In this document: positions 35,597-43,808 of the stretch, piece by piece
Position numbering within the stretch: the stretch's first letter is position 1
How the letters are laid out: each line of letters starts with the position of its first letter
Source: Clostridiales bacterium
Lineage (GTDB): Bacteria > Bacillota > Clostridia > Tissierellales > GPF-1
Direction: 5' to 3'
DNA: 64,000 nucleotides
Assembly: GCA_013619125.1 (NCBI GenBank)
Contig: JABXKS010000080.1
Coordinates: forward strand, 28,820 to 92,819
Made by a program: the position numbers and the translations under genes
Notes under the pieces: generated by a model
Seen by the model: only the letters and a program-made list of their open reading frames with translations
Database searches by the model: none
Told to the model about the DNA's origin: nothing

Positions 35597-36844
35597 ATGA
35601 TTATCTTTCATATTGATGTAAACTCCGCTTACCTCAGCTGGCAGGCGGCTTATGAACTTGAAAACGGAAGCAATCGCGATCTACGTACCCTCCCAGCCAT
35701 TATCGGGGGCGATCAGACCAAACGTCATGGCATTGTGCTAGCCAAATCGATTCCAGCAAAAAAGCAAGGAATCATTACAGGCGAGTCCCTGTTGGAAGCC
35801 CGGCTCAAATGCCCCGGCCTTTTGGTGATTGCGCCAAACTATCAATTGTTTGCCCAATGCAGTGAGGCCATGTACGAACTGCTGTTGGAATATTCACCTC
35901 ATGTGCAGCGTTATTCCGTCGATGAATGCTTCTTGGACTATACGGCATCTCAGCGCCTCTTTGGAGATCCTGTAGAGACAGCCCACACCATCCGAAATCG
36001 CATCAAGGAGGAATTGGGGTTCACCGTCAATATCGGAATCTCTTCCAATAAATTATTGGCCAAGATGGGCGGAGAACTGAAAAAACCCGACCAGGTCCAT
36101 ACCCTGTTTCCCGCAGAGATCGCGGCGAAAATGTGGCCCCTGCCCGTTGGCGATTTGTTTATGGTGGGCCGGGCCACACAAAAGAAATTACAACGCCTCA
36201 ATATTCAAACCATCGGCGAATTGGCAAAAAACGATCCCTCTTTTTTGCGGCTCCACTTCAAGAGCTATGGCACGCTACTATGGCAGTACGCCAATGGCAT
36301 TGATGACAGCTTGGTACGCGAGTCTAATTTCCCCGCGCAAAAGGGAATTGGCAACAGCACCACCATTTCTTTTGATGTCAACGACCGCAAAGAAGCGCTC
36401 TTGGTGCTCTTGTCCCTCACGGAAAAAGTGGGCCTCCGCATGCGGAGAAAAAAGGCCCTCGGACAGGTGGTAACTATCTCCATCAAAAACTTTCATCTGG
36501 AAAAACTCAGCCATCAACGGCGGCTGACTCATCCCTGCCAGTCCACCCGCGGTCTCTACGAAGTAGTGGAAACCCTCTTTGACGAAGCCTGGACCGGCGC
36601 GCCCATTCGCCACCTCGGTGTTCGGGTTTCTGATCTCACGGATCAGCCCTTCGAACAACTCTCGCTTTTCGATACCTACGATCGCGAAAAGGACGCCACC
36701 CTCGATGCGACCATGGACAAGCTCCGAAAACGATACGGAGAAAAAATCCTGATTCGCGGCTGTTTTCCCCATAGCGGAATCAAATCCATTCAGGGCGGCG
36801 TTGCAGAAAATGACGATTACCCCATTATGACCAGCCTCTTATAG
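35597..36844 (+). CDS. dinB: Y-family DNA polymerase IV-type
   Basis: 416 residues from the ATG at 35597 (GAGAAGGTGAAACC upstream). Catalytic acids are Asp7 (FHIDVNS) and Asp109/Glu110 (YSVDECFLDY). The helix-hairpin-helix GIDDSLVRES and little-finger domain follow. It performs error-prone lesion bypass. Compared with textbook DinB it resembles the UmuC-like clostridial branch, and has no obvious terminal beta-clamp motif except a hydrophobic QLSLFD near residue 355, which fits the clamp-binding consensus QLxLF. The upstream LexA box shows SOS control. Confidence 0.9.
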   Translation: MIIFHIDVNSAYLSWQAAYELENGSNRDLRTLPAIIGGDQTKRHGIVLAKSIPAKKQGIITGESLLEARLKCPGLLVIAPNYQLFAQCSEAMYELLLEYSPHVQRYSVDECFLDYTASQRLFGDPVETAHTIRNRIKEELGFTVNIGISSNKLLAKMGGELKKPDQVHTLFPAEIAAKMWPLPVGDLFMVGRATQKKLQRLNIQTIGELAKNDPSFLRLHFKSYGTLLWQYANGIDDSLVRESNFPAQKGIGNSTTISFDVNDRKEALLVLLSLTEKVGLRMRRKKALGQVVTISIKNFHLEKLSHQRRLTHPCQSTRGLYEVVETLFDEAWTGAPIRHLGVRVSDLTDQPFEQLSLFDTYDREKDATLDATMDKLRKRYGEKILIRGCFPHSGIKSIQGGVAENDDYPIMTSLL

Positions 36845-36857
36845 AAAGGAGGACTCC

Positions 36858-37121
36858 ATGCGCATTGTTTCCAAACCGATCGAAATGATCGCTTGGTTCC
36901 CCACAAAGAACCAACCGCGACCGCTTCGTTTCCGAATACAAGAACCCGATGAATCCTATAAGATCGTACAAGTCCACCGCATCCAAGAGGTGCGAAAAGA
37001 ACGCCTCGCCGGTATCGACTCCTTCGTGTTTCGGTGTGAAAGCGAAGTAAATGGCCAACTGCAGCTTTACGAGCTCAAATACCTGATTCGAGAATGCCGC
37101 TGGCTGCTCTATAAAATGTAA
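36858..37121 (+). CDS. Small conserved protein downstream of dinB
   Basis: 87 residues, starting 13 bases after dinB with AAGGAGG. No known domain. Similar small basic proteins with the pattern MRI-x-PI and a C-terminal ELKY-x-W-L-K/Y motif follow dinB in many Clostridia in my recollection. The pairing, shared LexA promoter and terminator suggest a helper of translesion synthesis, which is an inference. Confidence 0.7.
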   Translation: MRIVSKPIEMIAWFPTKNQPRPLRFRIQEPDESYKIVQVHRIQEVRKERLAGIDSFVFRCESEVNGQLQLYELKYLIRECRWLLYKM

Positions 37122-37154
37122 AAAGGATACATGCCAATCGGCATGTATCCTTTT
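37121..37154 (+). terminator. Terminator of the dinB operon
   Basis: AAAAGGATACATGCC pairs with GGCATGTATCCTTTT around AATC, followed by T-run. It begins at the stop of the small downstream gene and may also work in the opposite direction. Confidence 0.88.
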
Positions 37155-37194
37155 TTGTACATTCTTTTTGCTCTTCCTTCGCACACTGCACTGA

Positions 37195-37512
37195 TTAAAA
37201 AGTTCCCGGCGCCGGCGCTTTGACCACAATTAATTCCAATAGAGCTTCATCTTTGTTTCCTACATTCATCTTGGTTTGATAAGGAATTTTTAATACCGAT
37301 CCCGCTTCATAAGAATGCGGCTCCTGATCCCCCAATTGAATCGTCAAGTTACCCTTGACCACCGTCATATAGACCCTCGAGTTGGAAAAGTGCTCCGGTA
37401 AGCCTTCCCCTTTATTGAAAAGCATATGAATATAATGAACATTGTCATCTTGGATTAGTTTTTCAACGGCTTTTTTGTTCCCCGTCGAATAGTGAAAAAC
37501 TTGTTCAATCAT
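37195..37512 (-). CDS. Cupin-domain protein
   Basis: 105 residues forming one cupin barrel. Recognisable are NVHYIHMLFNKGEGLPEHFSNSRVYMTV in the first motif (His near 39, with Glu) and PHSYEAGSVLKIPYQTKMNV in the second. The metal-binding His/Glu set seems incomplete, so metal binding is uncertain. Single-domain cupins of this size sense or bind small molecules. It lies alone between the dinB operon and the osmolyte transporter. The ATG follows GAGGAGG. Confidence 0.75.
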   Translation of the reverse strand: MIEQVFHYSTGNKKAVEKLIQDDNVHYIHMLFNKGEGLPEHFSNSRVYMTVVKGNLTIQLGDQEPHSYEAGSVLKIPYQTKMNVGNKDEALLELIVVKAPAPGTF

Positions 37513-37566
37513 CTTTTTTCCTCCTCATTCTTTGCATACCCGAAGTATATAAAAAAACAAAAAAAA

Positions 37567-37592
37567 AGAGTGTTACCGAAGTAACACCCTCT
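37567..37592 (-). terminator. Terminator of the osmolyte transporter operon
   Basis: A 9-10 bp stem around CGAA (GTGTTAC/GTAACAC core) followed by a T-run on the minus strand. A hairpin with the same core GTTACCGAAGTAAC occurs at 48499-48522. Confidence 0.8.
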
Positions 37593-37596
37593 CATC

Positions 37597-38496
37597 TTAT
37601 TCTGTAATCAGTCCTGCATTCACTAAGAAATTATGTGCAACGTCTTCAATCGGAGTCTTCTCCACATCAACTTCATAGTTCAATTGCTGCATCGCTGCCT
37701 CGTCCATGATCTGACCCAACTTTTCCAATTCTGCTACCACGTCCGGATACGCCAGATAACTTTCTCCATTCATAATAGGTGCCACATAATAAGGTGGGAA
37801 AAATTGTTTGTCGTCTTCCATGATCACCAAATCGTATTCACGAATTTTTCCATCCGTCGAAAACGCGTCAATGATATCCGTTTTTCCTGATTTTATTGTT
37901 TCATAGCGAAGTCCTGGATCAATGCCCAATTCTTCTTTGAATTTAAAATCTTTATAGTGTTTTTTCACACCTGGAAGTCCGTCCTCCCGAGCCAAGAATT
38001 CAACTGTTGCAGCGAATTTCAATTCGTCAGCAACCTCAATCATCTCTGAAACCGTTTTGATATTATACTTATCTGCAACTTCTTTTCGAACAGAGAATGT
38101 ATAGGTATTGTTATATCCCAACTCCGACAACCATTCAACATCAAATTGCTCTTTGTATTCCTTCACGACATAATCGTAGACCGCTTGAGGATCCTTTAAT
38201 TCGTTTTGATCGAGAATCGCCCCGTAGGCCGTCCCTGTATATTCTGGATAAACATCAACTTCTCTCGCCTTCAAAGCCTCGAAAACAATGCTCGTACCAC
38301 CAAATTCTGTAACTTCAGTCGTATAGTCCGTATTCGCTTCAATTAATTGCCCAAAGATTTGTCCTAAGATTCGTGCTTCCGTATAGTTTTTATGACCTAC
38401 CTTGATCACCTTGGCATCATCGTCCGCTCCACCGGAACAACCTGCCACCATCAATACCACCGCTAATAACAAAATCATCAATACTCTTTTTTTCAT
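37597..38496 (-). CDS. opuCC: Osmoprotectant ABC transporter substrate-binding lipoprotein
   Basis: 299 residues; the signal peptide ends in the lipobox MVAGC. IKVGHKNYTEARILGQ, TEVTEFGGTSIVFEAL and VDVYPEYTGTAYGAIL are typical of OpuAC/OpuCC (glycine-betaine/choline binding, cluster 8). It captures betaine, carnitine or choline at the cell surface. It is last of a three-gene operon, starting exactly at the end of the permease gene. No second permease or binding protein exists, unlike Bacillus OpuC. Exact ligand unknown. Confidence 0.9.
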   Translation of the reverse strand: MKKRVLMILLLAVVLMVAGCSGGADDDAKVIKVGHKNYTEARILGQIFGQLIEANTDYTTEVTEFGGTSIVFEALKAREVDVYPEYTGTAYGAILDQNELKDPQAVYDYVVKEYKEQFDVEWLSELGYNNTYTFSVRKEVADKYNIKTVSEMIEVADELKFAATVEFLAREDGLPGVKKHYKDFKFKEELGIDPGLRYETIKSGKTDIIDAFSTDGKIREYDLVIMEDDKQFFPPYYVAPIMNGESYLAYPDVVAELEKLGQIMDEAAMQQLNYEVDVEKTPIEDVAHNFLVNAGLITE

Positions 38497-39138
38497 TTAT
38501 TCGTCCCCTTTCAAACCTTGTGGTGTAATTTTCAATTCAACAAAATTCAATAGTGTATCCATAAACAACGCCAGTAGCGCCGTTGGAATTGCACCTGAAA
38601 GAATCATCTGATTGTCTGCCATTGAAATTCCTCGGAAAATGAAATCACCAAGGCCACCAGCACCAATCAAAGCCGCAATTGTCGCCGTACCAATATTGAT
38701 TACCGTTGAAATTCGAATTCCCCCCATAATCATTGGAAGCGCTAATGGTACTTCGATTATTTTCAAAATCTGCATCCTTGTCATGCCCATTCCACGGCCC
38801 GCTTCAATCACAGCTGCATCCACCGTTGTAATTCCAATATAGGTATTTTTAATAATTGGCATCAATGCATACAGCAATAAGACAAATACCGACGGCTTGA
38901 ATCCAATTCCCATGATCGGAATAATCAAACCGAACAAAGCAAGACTTGGAATCGTCTGCATAATATTGGCGATTCCCAACACAAAACCAGCAATGCTTTT
39001 TTTCTTTGAAATCCAAACCCCAATGGGAACCCCAATCAAAATAGCAAAGGCTACAGCAATTCCCGTAATTTTCATATGTTGGATCAGCGCACCGAAAATA
39101 TCGTCGGAATGCGCCACCATAAATCGAATCACATCCAT
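38497..39138 (-). CDS. opuCB: Osmoprotectant ABC transporter permease
   Basis: 213 residues with five or six membrane segments. The ABC coupling motif is seen near EAGRGMGMTRMQILKIIEVPLALPMIMGG, the EAA loop typical of OpuCB/OpuCD. Only one permease gene is present, so the pore is probably a homodimer. The start overlaps the ATPase stop by one base (TAATG). It works with the ATPase and lipoprotein of the same operon to import compatible solutes. Confidence 0.9.
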   Translation of the reverse strand: MDVIRFMVAHSDDIFGALIQHMKITGIAVAFAILIGVPIGVWISKKKSIAGFVLGIANIMQTIPSLALFGLIIPIMGIGFKPSVFVLLLYALMPIIKNTYIGITTVDAAVIEAGRGMGMTRMQILKIIEVPLALPMIMGGIRISTVINIGTATIAALIGAGGLGDFIFRGISMADNQMILSGAIPTALLALFMDTLLNFVELKITPQGLKGDE

Positions 39139-40286
39139 TAGTCCTCATCCCCCTCTTCTTCATACTCGGAAACAAGGTCTGCCAATACATCCAAAACACT
39201 GGACTGCGTTACAATCCCTACTATTTTTTCCTCGTCATCAACAACCACCAAACGATTCGCTTCCGTTTCCTTCATCAAAGCCAATACATTGGGAAGAGTC
39301 TCCGTTTCATGTACGGTCTGAATCTCTACCTTCACCAAGTCTCGCAAGGTTTTTTCTTCTGCTGCCTGACCACGTAATTGACTGATATGAATCCAGCCCA
39401 ATGGCACCTGCTGCAATTTTCCTTCTTTTTCCACGACAATTGCCCGTCGAATGCCTCGTGCTTTCATGATTTCAAATGCCTGCAAACCACGACGCCGCGC
39501 CCCGATCACTTCTACTTTTCGATTCATAATATCTTTGGAATACATCATCTCAGGCAATTTCCACAACCGATCTTTGCCCACAAAGTTTTCCACATACTCA
39601 TCCGCAGGGTGTTTTAATATTCGCTCTGGCGTATCAAACTGTAAAATTTTGCCATCTTTCATGACGGCGATTTTATCACCAATCTTTAACGCTTCATCCA
39701 TATCATGGGTAACGAACACAATGGTTTTGCCTAACTCATCCTGCAATTTCAGCAACTCCCGCTGCAATTGTTCCCGCGTCATTGGATCCAACGCAGAAAA
39801 TGGCTCATCCATCAGAATTACATCTGGATTGACTGCCAAAGCACGCGCAACACCAATTCGTTGCTGCTGCCCCCCAGACAATTCATGCGGATAACGATGA
39901 TAATAGGATTTGTCCAAATCCACCAAATCCAGCAATTCCAACGTACGCAATCGACGCTTGTTTTTATCCCAATTCATCATTTTAGGCACCAGTTCAATAT
40001 TCTCCCCGATGGTCATATGCGGGAGCAAACCAACCTGTTGAATCACGTAACCAATTTTCCGTCTCAGTTCCACCGGACTATAGTCCATAATGGACTTTCC
40101 ATCGAAAAAGATTTCTCCATCACTCATGGGAATCAGTCGATTGATCATCTTCATGCTTGTCGTTTTTCCACAACCACTCTCACCAATCAAGACAACGATT
40201 TGTCCTTTTTCAATTTTCAAATTCAGTCGATCGACTACAATCGTTTTTTGATCATAGGTTTTCACGACATTTTTCAATTCAATCAT
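39138..40286 (-). CDS. opuCA: Osmoprotectant ABC transporter ATPase with CBS domains
   Basis: 382 residues from the ATG at 40286, with GGAGGT upstream; an ATG at 40298 contains that site and is rejected. Walker A GESGCGKT (35-42), signature LSGGQQQR, Walker B VILMDEPFSALDP. The C-terminal 120 residues are a CBS pair (VLALMKETEANRLVVVDDEEKIVGIVTQSSVL), the ionic-strength or c-di-AMP-sensing module known in OpuA/OpuCA. It energises uptake. First gene of the operon, with its own promoter at 40317-40346. Confidence 0.93.
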   Translation of the reverse strand: MIELKNVVKTYDQKTIVVDRLNLKIEKGQIVVLIGESGCGKTTSMKMINRLIPMSDGEIFFDGKSIMDYSPVELRRKIGYVIQQVGLLPHMTIGENIELVPKMMNWDKNKRRLRTLELLDLVDLDKSYYHRYPHELSGGQQQRIGVARALAVNPDVILMDEPFSALDPMTREQLQRELLKLQDELGKTIVFVTHDMDEALKIGDKIAVMKDGKILQFDTPERILKHPADEYVENFVGKDRLWKLPEMMYSKDIMNRKVEVIGARRRGLQAFEIMKARGIRRAIVVEKEGKLQQVPLGWIHISQLRGQAAEEKTLRDLVKVEIQTVHETETLPNVLALMKETEANRLVVVDDEEKIVGIVTQSSVLDVLADLVSEYEEEGDED

Positions 40287-40316
40287 CTGTACCTCCACTT
40301 TTTAAACAACAACTTA

Positions 40317-40346
40317 ATCTTATCACTAAAGTTGTGTTTCTGTCAA
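40317..40346 (-). promoter_or_regulatory. Sigma-A promoter of the opuC-type operon
   Basis: TTGACA (40346-40341), 18-base spacer, TAAGAT (40322-40317) on the minus strand, about 30 bases from the OpuCA start. No obvious BusR dyad of the form AGTGAC...GTCACT was found. Confidence 0.65.
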
Positions 40347-40496
40347 TTCCGTTTGAATGCTTCTCTTTTACTCCTGAATTCCCGAACAATTATAACGTAA
40401 ACTGCGGAAATCTCCGATAAAATACGGATTCTAAGCGTTTTTGGGTTGCAAAATCCTTCGAAGAATTATAATTATAACGAGAATAGAGGTGATCTT

Positions 40497-40905
40497 ATAA
40501 CGCTTGTATATGTGAAAAATAAGAAAATCAGTACTACTTACGTATATGAATCAACTAATTTATTGGGATACAGAAAAACAACAATCTAGGAGCAAGCGTG
40601 TTTGCATAGCTAAATTGGATGAATCGGGTAATCTGATCCCATCAAAACGTTTCAGTGAACCTCAACCTGTATTGCCCTTGAAGCGCGGACCTGTTCCAAT
40701 GACACAAGCTAAACAGAGTTTCCATGGTACAGCCTATTTGTTTGACACTTAAAGACAGAAATTCATTAAGTCGTTTTACAAAGTGGGCCGTCCACATAAA
40801 CACCCATATGGGGAACACATTCCATCTCATAGAAGCAGGAAAAGCTTTATCGAAAGCTTGGAGTTCAGCCTCCACGTCGTTATATTTACCCGAAAATTTA
40901 GGCAT
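40497..40905 (+). pseudogene. Decayed IS4/IS1634-like transposase
   Basis: Pieces of one transposase are spread over three frames. GAGGTGAT precedes ATA-ACG, a ruined ATG. TLVYVKNKKISTTYVYESTN (from 40500) continues after a one-base insertion near 40558 as YWDTEKQQSRSKRVCIAKLD, then SGNLIPSKRF, then FHGTAYLFDT and a stop near 40750. After a large deletion come DRNSLSRFTKWAV (from about 40754) and, after a one-base loss near 40794, THKHPYGEHIPSHRSRKSF. These blocks match the order in IS4-type transposases I recall (KWAVTHKHPYGEDIPSQRS). Start codon, middle and C-terminus are lost, so it is dead. Right boundary approximate. Confidence 0.8.
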
Positions 40906-41007
40906 AATTCAATAAAAAACGTAGGCATCCAATACGTCGGTGTATTTAAAAAGGCAAAACCCTTGTTTGAGGATCTTGCCTTTTATTTGCAGGTTCGCTG
41001 AACTTCT

Positions 41008-41050
41008 TCAACCTACTGGTTGATGCTTACACTTATATCGTACAAAAAAA
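41008..41050 (-). repeat. Structured repeat element (copy B, partial)
   Basis: TCAACC-TACT-GGTTGA hairpin (41008-41023) followed by a stretch nearly identical to 14591-14620. The 5' arm of the larger stem seen in copy A is absent, possibly lost with the IS decay. Confidence 0.55.
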
Positions 41051-41072
41051 CAACCTATAAAATAGGTTGTTT
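41048..41072 (-). terminator. Terminator of busR
   Basis: AAACAACCTAT and ATAGGTTGTTT pair around AAA, and the minus strand continues in a T-run. It overlaps the busR stop at 41055. Confidence 0.8.
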
Positions 41073-41681
41073 TACGTACTCTGTTAATTTTTCTGCTGCC
41101 TCCTGGCTTCCAACAACAAAAACAATATCCTCTTCGCAAAAATTATAATCCGGTCCCGGTGACAAAATCATTTGCCCATGGGTGCTCACAGCTACCACCG
41201 TCATGCCGGTTTTTTGCCAAATTCGAAGCCCGCTAATCGTTTGATCAACAAAATGTGAATCGGGTGGGATTTCAATTTCGTAAGGCTGCACCGCTTGAAT
41301 CGAGCGATAACGCTCCGCATAATCGACCAATCTGATAACCAACTCCTGCTGTCTGGCATCCAAATTCCGCCGTGTTTCATCGAGTTTGCGCATTTCCTGC
41401 AACAGCATGCGAATTGATTCCCTCTCTCGAAATTTCTCAACGAAGGTTTCTGCATTCGCTTTGCTACCAATCACAATTCCCCAACCTGTAGACACTTCAA
41501 TCACTTTCATTTCTTCCAAAAGCCGCAAAGCCCGCCGGATCGTTTCCGTAGAAACGCTATATTGGCTCGCCAAGGTAGATCGCCCGCGAATTTTCTCTTT
41601 TTCTTGATATCCGCCCGATACAATTTTGCTCGCAATATCTGTTGCAATTGTAATGTATCGTGCTTTTGATATTTTTGACAT
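41055..41681 (-). CDS. busR: BusR-like GntR-family regulator with RCK_C domain
   Basis: 208 residues. The N-terminus is a GntR winged helix (SKIVSGGYQEKEKIRGRST, then SQYSVSTETIRRALRLLEE), followed by a coiled coil (about 84-122) and a C-terminal RCK_C/TrkA_C domain (about 128-205; GMTVVAVSTHGQMILSPGPDYNFCEEDIVFVVGS). This architecture is that of BusR of Lactococcus and streptococci, a c-di-AMP-activated repressor of the betaine transporter. The neighbour opuC-type operon is the natural target. The ATG follows TAGGGTGA. Confidence is high for architecture, moderate for c-di-AMP binding in this species. Confidence 0.9.
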   Translation of the reverse strand: MSKISKARYITIATDIASKIVSGGYQEKEKIRGRSTLASQYSVSTETIRRALRLLEEMKVIEVSTGWGIVIGSKANAETFVEKFRERESIRMLLQEMRKLDETRRNLDARQQELVIRLVDYAERYRSIQAVQPYEIEIPPDSHFVDQTISGLRIWQKTGMTVVAVSTHGQMILSPGPDYNFCEEDIVFVVGSQEAAEKLTEYVKQPIL

Positions 41682-41740
41682 CGTATCACCCTACTTTTTT
41701 TAGTACTCTAATAATATCAGATTTCAAACAACTTCAACAA

Positions 41741-41924
41741 CTAAAAAGTTTTTTGGTCCATCATGTACTTGTACTTTTTTAGCTCGAATTTATCCTCCAA
41801 CGCAATGCAGACCACCGCCAAGAAAATAACCTTCATCTTAAGAAACCCGCATACTCTTTCTTTAAATTTTTCCTTAAAAAGATCCGCTTGACTGCAGTAT
41901 AAGTCAAACGGATCTTTTTGTATA
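41741..41924 (-). pseudogene. Relic of a DMT (EamA) transporter gene and its leader
   Basis: A 31-codon reading (ATG at 41836, stop at 41741) begins MK then VIFLAVVCIAL, equal to the C-terminus of the EamA protein at 48519-49415 (MAIFLAVVCIAF). The bases upstream match that gene's leader: CTGCAGTATAA and TTTTTGTATAG at 41892-41924 against 49471-49505, plus several blocks between. So it looks like a former copy that lost about 255 codons between its second codon and its C-terminal region. Confidence 0.7.
41876..41919 (-). terminator. Terminator of the PTS/deglycase operon
   Basis: AAAAAGATCCG(C)TTGAC pairs with GTCAA(A)CGGATCTTTTT around TGCAGTATAA; the minus strand then runs on in T. It lies directly after the SIS gene stop at 41926. 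Confidence 0.85.
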
Positions 41925-41925
41925 G

Positions 41926-42963
41926 CTAAAGTTTTTTTCCTACAAATTCATCAAAATCCGGGAATCTTTTTTTACCCAAATCCACTCCACGGTCATCCGA
42001 TAATTGGGCTGACAATACTTGGAATGGGAGAATCAATTCCAAAGGAGCAAAGTATCGATTTCCACTTATATCAAGCTTCAAGTCACCCTCTTTTCCCACT
42101 AGGAACACCGCTGAACTCTTTGTTTTGAAATAAGATGCCAATGTTTTCGCCTTTTCTATTGAATCATCTTCTGTTTCAATAATAAATACAGCAGACTTTT
42201 CAGAAAAAGCATTCTGCGGTCCATGCATATACTCTTCCAATTCATAAGAATTCGTTATGCACTTCACCGTTTCAACAACCTTTAATCCCGCTTCCATCGC
42301 AGTTGCGCAATTCTCCGCCGCTCCAATAAATACGAATTGCCCTTTATCCATCAATTTCGTCTTATTGCTTTGATACCATGCTTCTGATTCCGTCAAATGC
42401 AAAGGTAACTTTTCCGCAACTTCGTTCAAATTCAACCAATAGGCGTGATACTCTTCCTCTGTAATTCGGCCTAATTCCTTTGCCCATTGCAATGCGGTAA
42501 TCATCAGCATTAAAGACGAAGAAACATAACCTTTTGTTTTATAAGGAATATCCTCAAACCCACAACCAAAATCATAATTCACATCCGCTAGCGCTGCGAT
42601 AGGATTGTCCATCCCTTCCGTCAACGATGCCGTCTTTCTCCCATCCTGCTTTACCCGTTCCAATGCTTGATAGGTCAACCGACTTGTTCCACTTTGAGAA
42701 ATGGCAACATATAACGCATCGTCTCGCAAAGTTTCATAATTGAGAAACGCATGCGGCACATAGCAAGTTACTCGTATACGCAATACCTTCTCGATAAAGT
42801 ATCTTGCAACCAAGGCCGCATGATACGATGTTCCCGATCCAATATATACGATTTCTGCAGTATCCGGTTCAACCGGAATCTTTTTTCCATTTACCGCCTG
42901 ATTTTGTTGCAAAATCCGATTTACTACTCCGGGGATTTCCGCAATGTATTGATGCATATTCAT
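41926..42963 (-). CDS. SIS-domain sugar-phosphate deglycase or isomerase
   Basis: 345 residues with two SIS domains (about 30-160 and 195-330), as in FrlB, GfrE/GfrF and AgaS. YIGSGTSYHAALVARYFIEK and AISQSGTSRLTYQALE are sugar-phosphate-binding loops; KGYVSSSLMLM and ELEEYMHGPQNAFSE follow. Such proteins cleave fructoselysine- or glucoselysine-6-phosphate or isomerise amino-sugar phosphates. It is last of the mannose-family PTS operon, which fits uptake and phosphorylation by the PTS. Salmonella gfr encodes two deglycases, but only one is here. Exact substrate unresolved. Confidence 0.86.
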   Translation of the reverse strand: MNMHQYIAEIPGVVNRILQQNQAVNGKKIPVEPDTAEIVYIGSGTSYHAALVARYFIEKVLRIRVTCYVPHAFLNYETLRDDALYVAISQSGTSRLTYQALERVKQDGRKTASLTEGMDNPIAALADVNYDFGCGFEDIPYKTKGYVSSSLMLMITALQWAKELGRITEEEYHAYWLNLNEVAEKLPLHLTESEAWYQSNKTKLMDKGQFVFIGAAENCATAMEAGLKVVETVKCITNSYELEEYMHGPQNAFSEKSAVFIIETEDDSIEKAKTLASYFKTKSSAVFLVGKEGDLKLDISGNRYFAPLELILPFQVLSAQLSDDRGVDLGKKRFPDFDEFVGKKL

Positions 42964-42992
42964 TTTTATTCCTCGCTTCTTCTATTCAAGTT

Positions 42993-43808
42993 TTATAGGA
43001 TTCCCAAATACTTGCCAAGAATTCCAAAAATCAAAATACCAATCAAAAGTGCATTGACTTTTCTGCCTTTTTGCAATTGCTTATAGCAGAACAAAGTTAA
43101 TCCCAACGGCAAAGCGCCCGGTAGAATTTGATCTAGAATTCCTTGAAGACCAACTTCAGCACCTCCAAAATTCACAACGAATGGTGTGGAAAAGTTTATC
43201 ATCGATACCGTCATCGCACCGACAACCATCAAGCCAACCATTGTCGCCATTTTTGAAATGCGCGTCATCATACCGCTTTCATATACATTTTCCAACAATT
43301 TCGTTCCAAGAGAATATCCCCAAAACGTTCCAAAATATCGAACCAAAAAGTGCGGAATGTTGAATAACAACAAGAATACAAGTGGCGCCATTACACTTCC
43401 CTGTTGCGCCAGTTGCACTGCAATCCCTGCCGCAATTACGCGGAAAGTACCCCAGAAGAACGAATCGCCAATACCAGCCATTGGACCCATCAAGCCAACT
43501 TTTATCGCATTGATAGACGCAGGATCCACATCACCAGTTTCTGCATTTTGCTTTTCCATGGATGCCGCAATTCCCATAATAAAAGGAGACACATGCGGTG
43601 TCGTATTAAACAACGCCATATGACGTGTCAAAGCTGCTGCCCGCTCTTCCTCTGACTTATAGAACTGATTAATGACAGGAATCATTGAATATGCAAAGCC
43701 CAATGCTTGCATCTTTTCATAATTGAATGAACACTCTAATGTCAGTGATCTCCAAAATACCTTTTTCAATACTTTTCTTTCGTCTGCTTTCATCGCTGCA
43801 CTACTCAT
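42993..43808 (-). CDS. PTS mannose/fructose/sorbose-family EIID
   Basis: 271 residues from the ATG at 43808 (GAGGAGG upstream); a TTG one codon earlier is less likely. WRSLTLECSFNYEKMQALGFAYSMIPVI is the IID N-terminal motif, MGPMAGIGDSFFWGTFRVI its conserved GDS-loop, and the C-terminus ends in hydrophobic segments. With EIIC it forms the membrane pore. It overlaps the EIIC stop by 8 bases, so the components are coupled. The sugar is not identified. Confidence 0.93.
   Translation of the reverse strand: MSSAAMKADERKVLKKVFWRSLTLECSFNYEKMQALGFAYSMIPVINQFYKSEEERAAALTRHMALFNTTPHVSPFIMGIAASMEKQNAETGDVDPASINAIKVGLMGPMAGIGDSFFWGTFRVIAAGIAVQLAQQGSVMAPLVFLLLFNIPHFLVRYFGTFWGYSLGTKLLENVYESGMMTRISKMATMVGLMVVGAMTVSMINFSTPFVVNFGGAEVGLQGILDQILPGALPLGLTLFCYKQLQKGRKVNALLIGILIFGILGKYLGIL

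Noticed and set aside
40290..40346. BusR operator of AGTGAC-N-GTCACT type at the opuC promoter
   Set aside because: I looked for such a dyad and did not find a convincing one; the link rests on gene order only.
40642..40905. 87-codon minus-strand reading in the IS relic
   Set aside because: It is opposite the transposase fragments, which explain this DNA on the plus strand.
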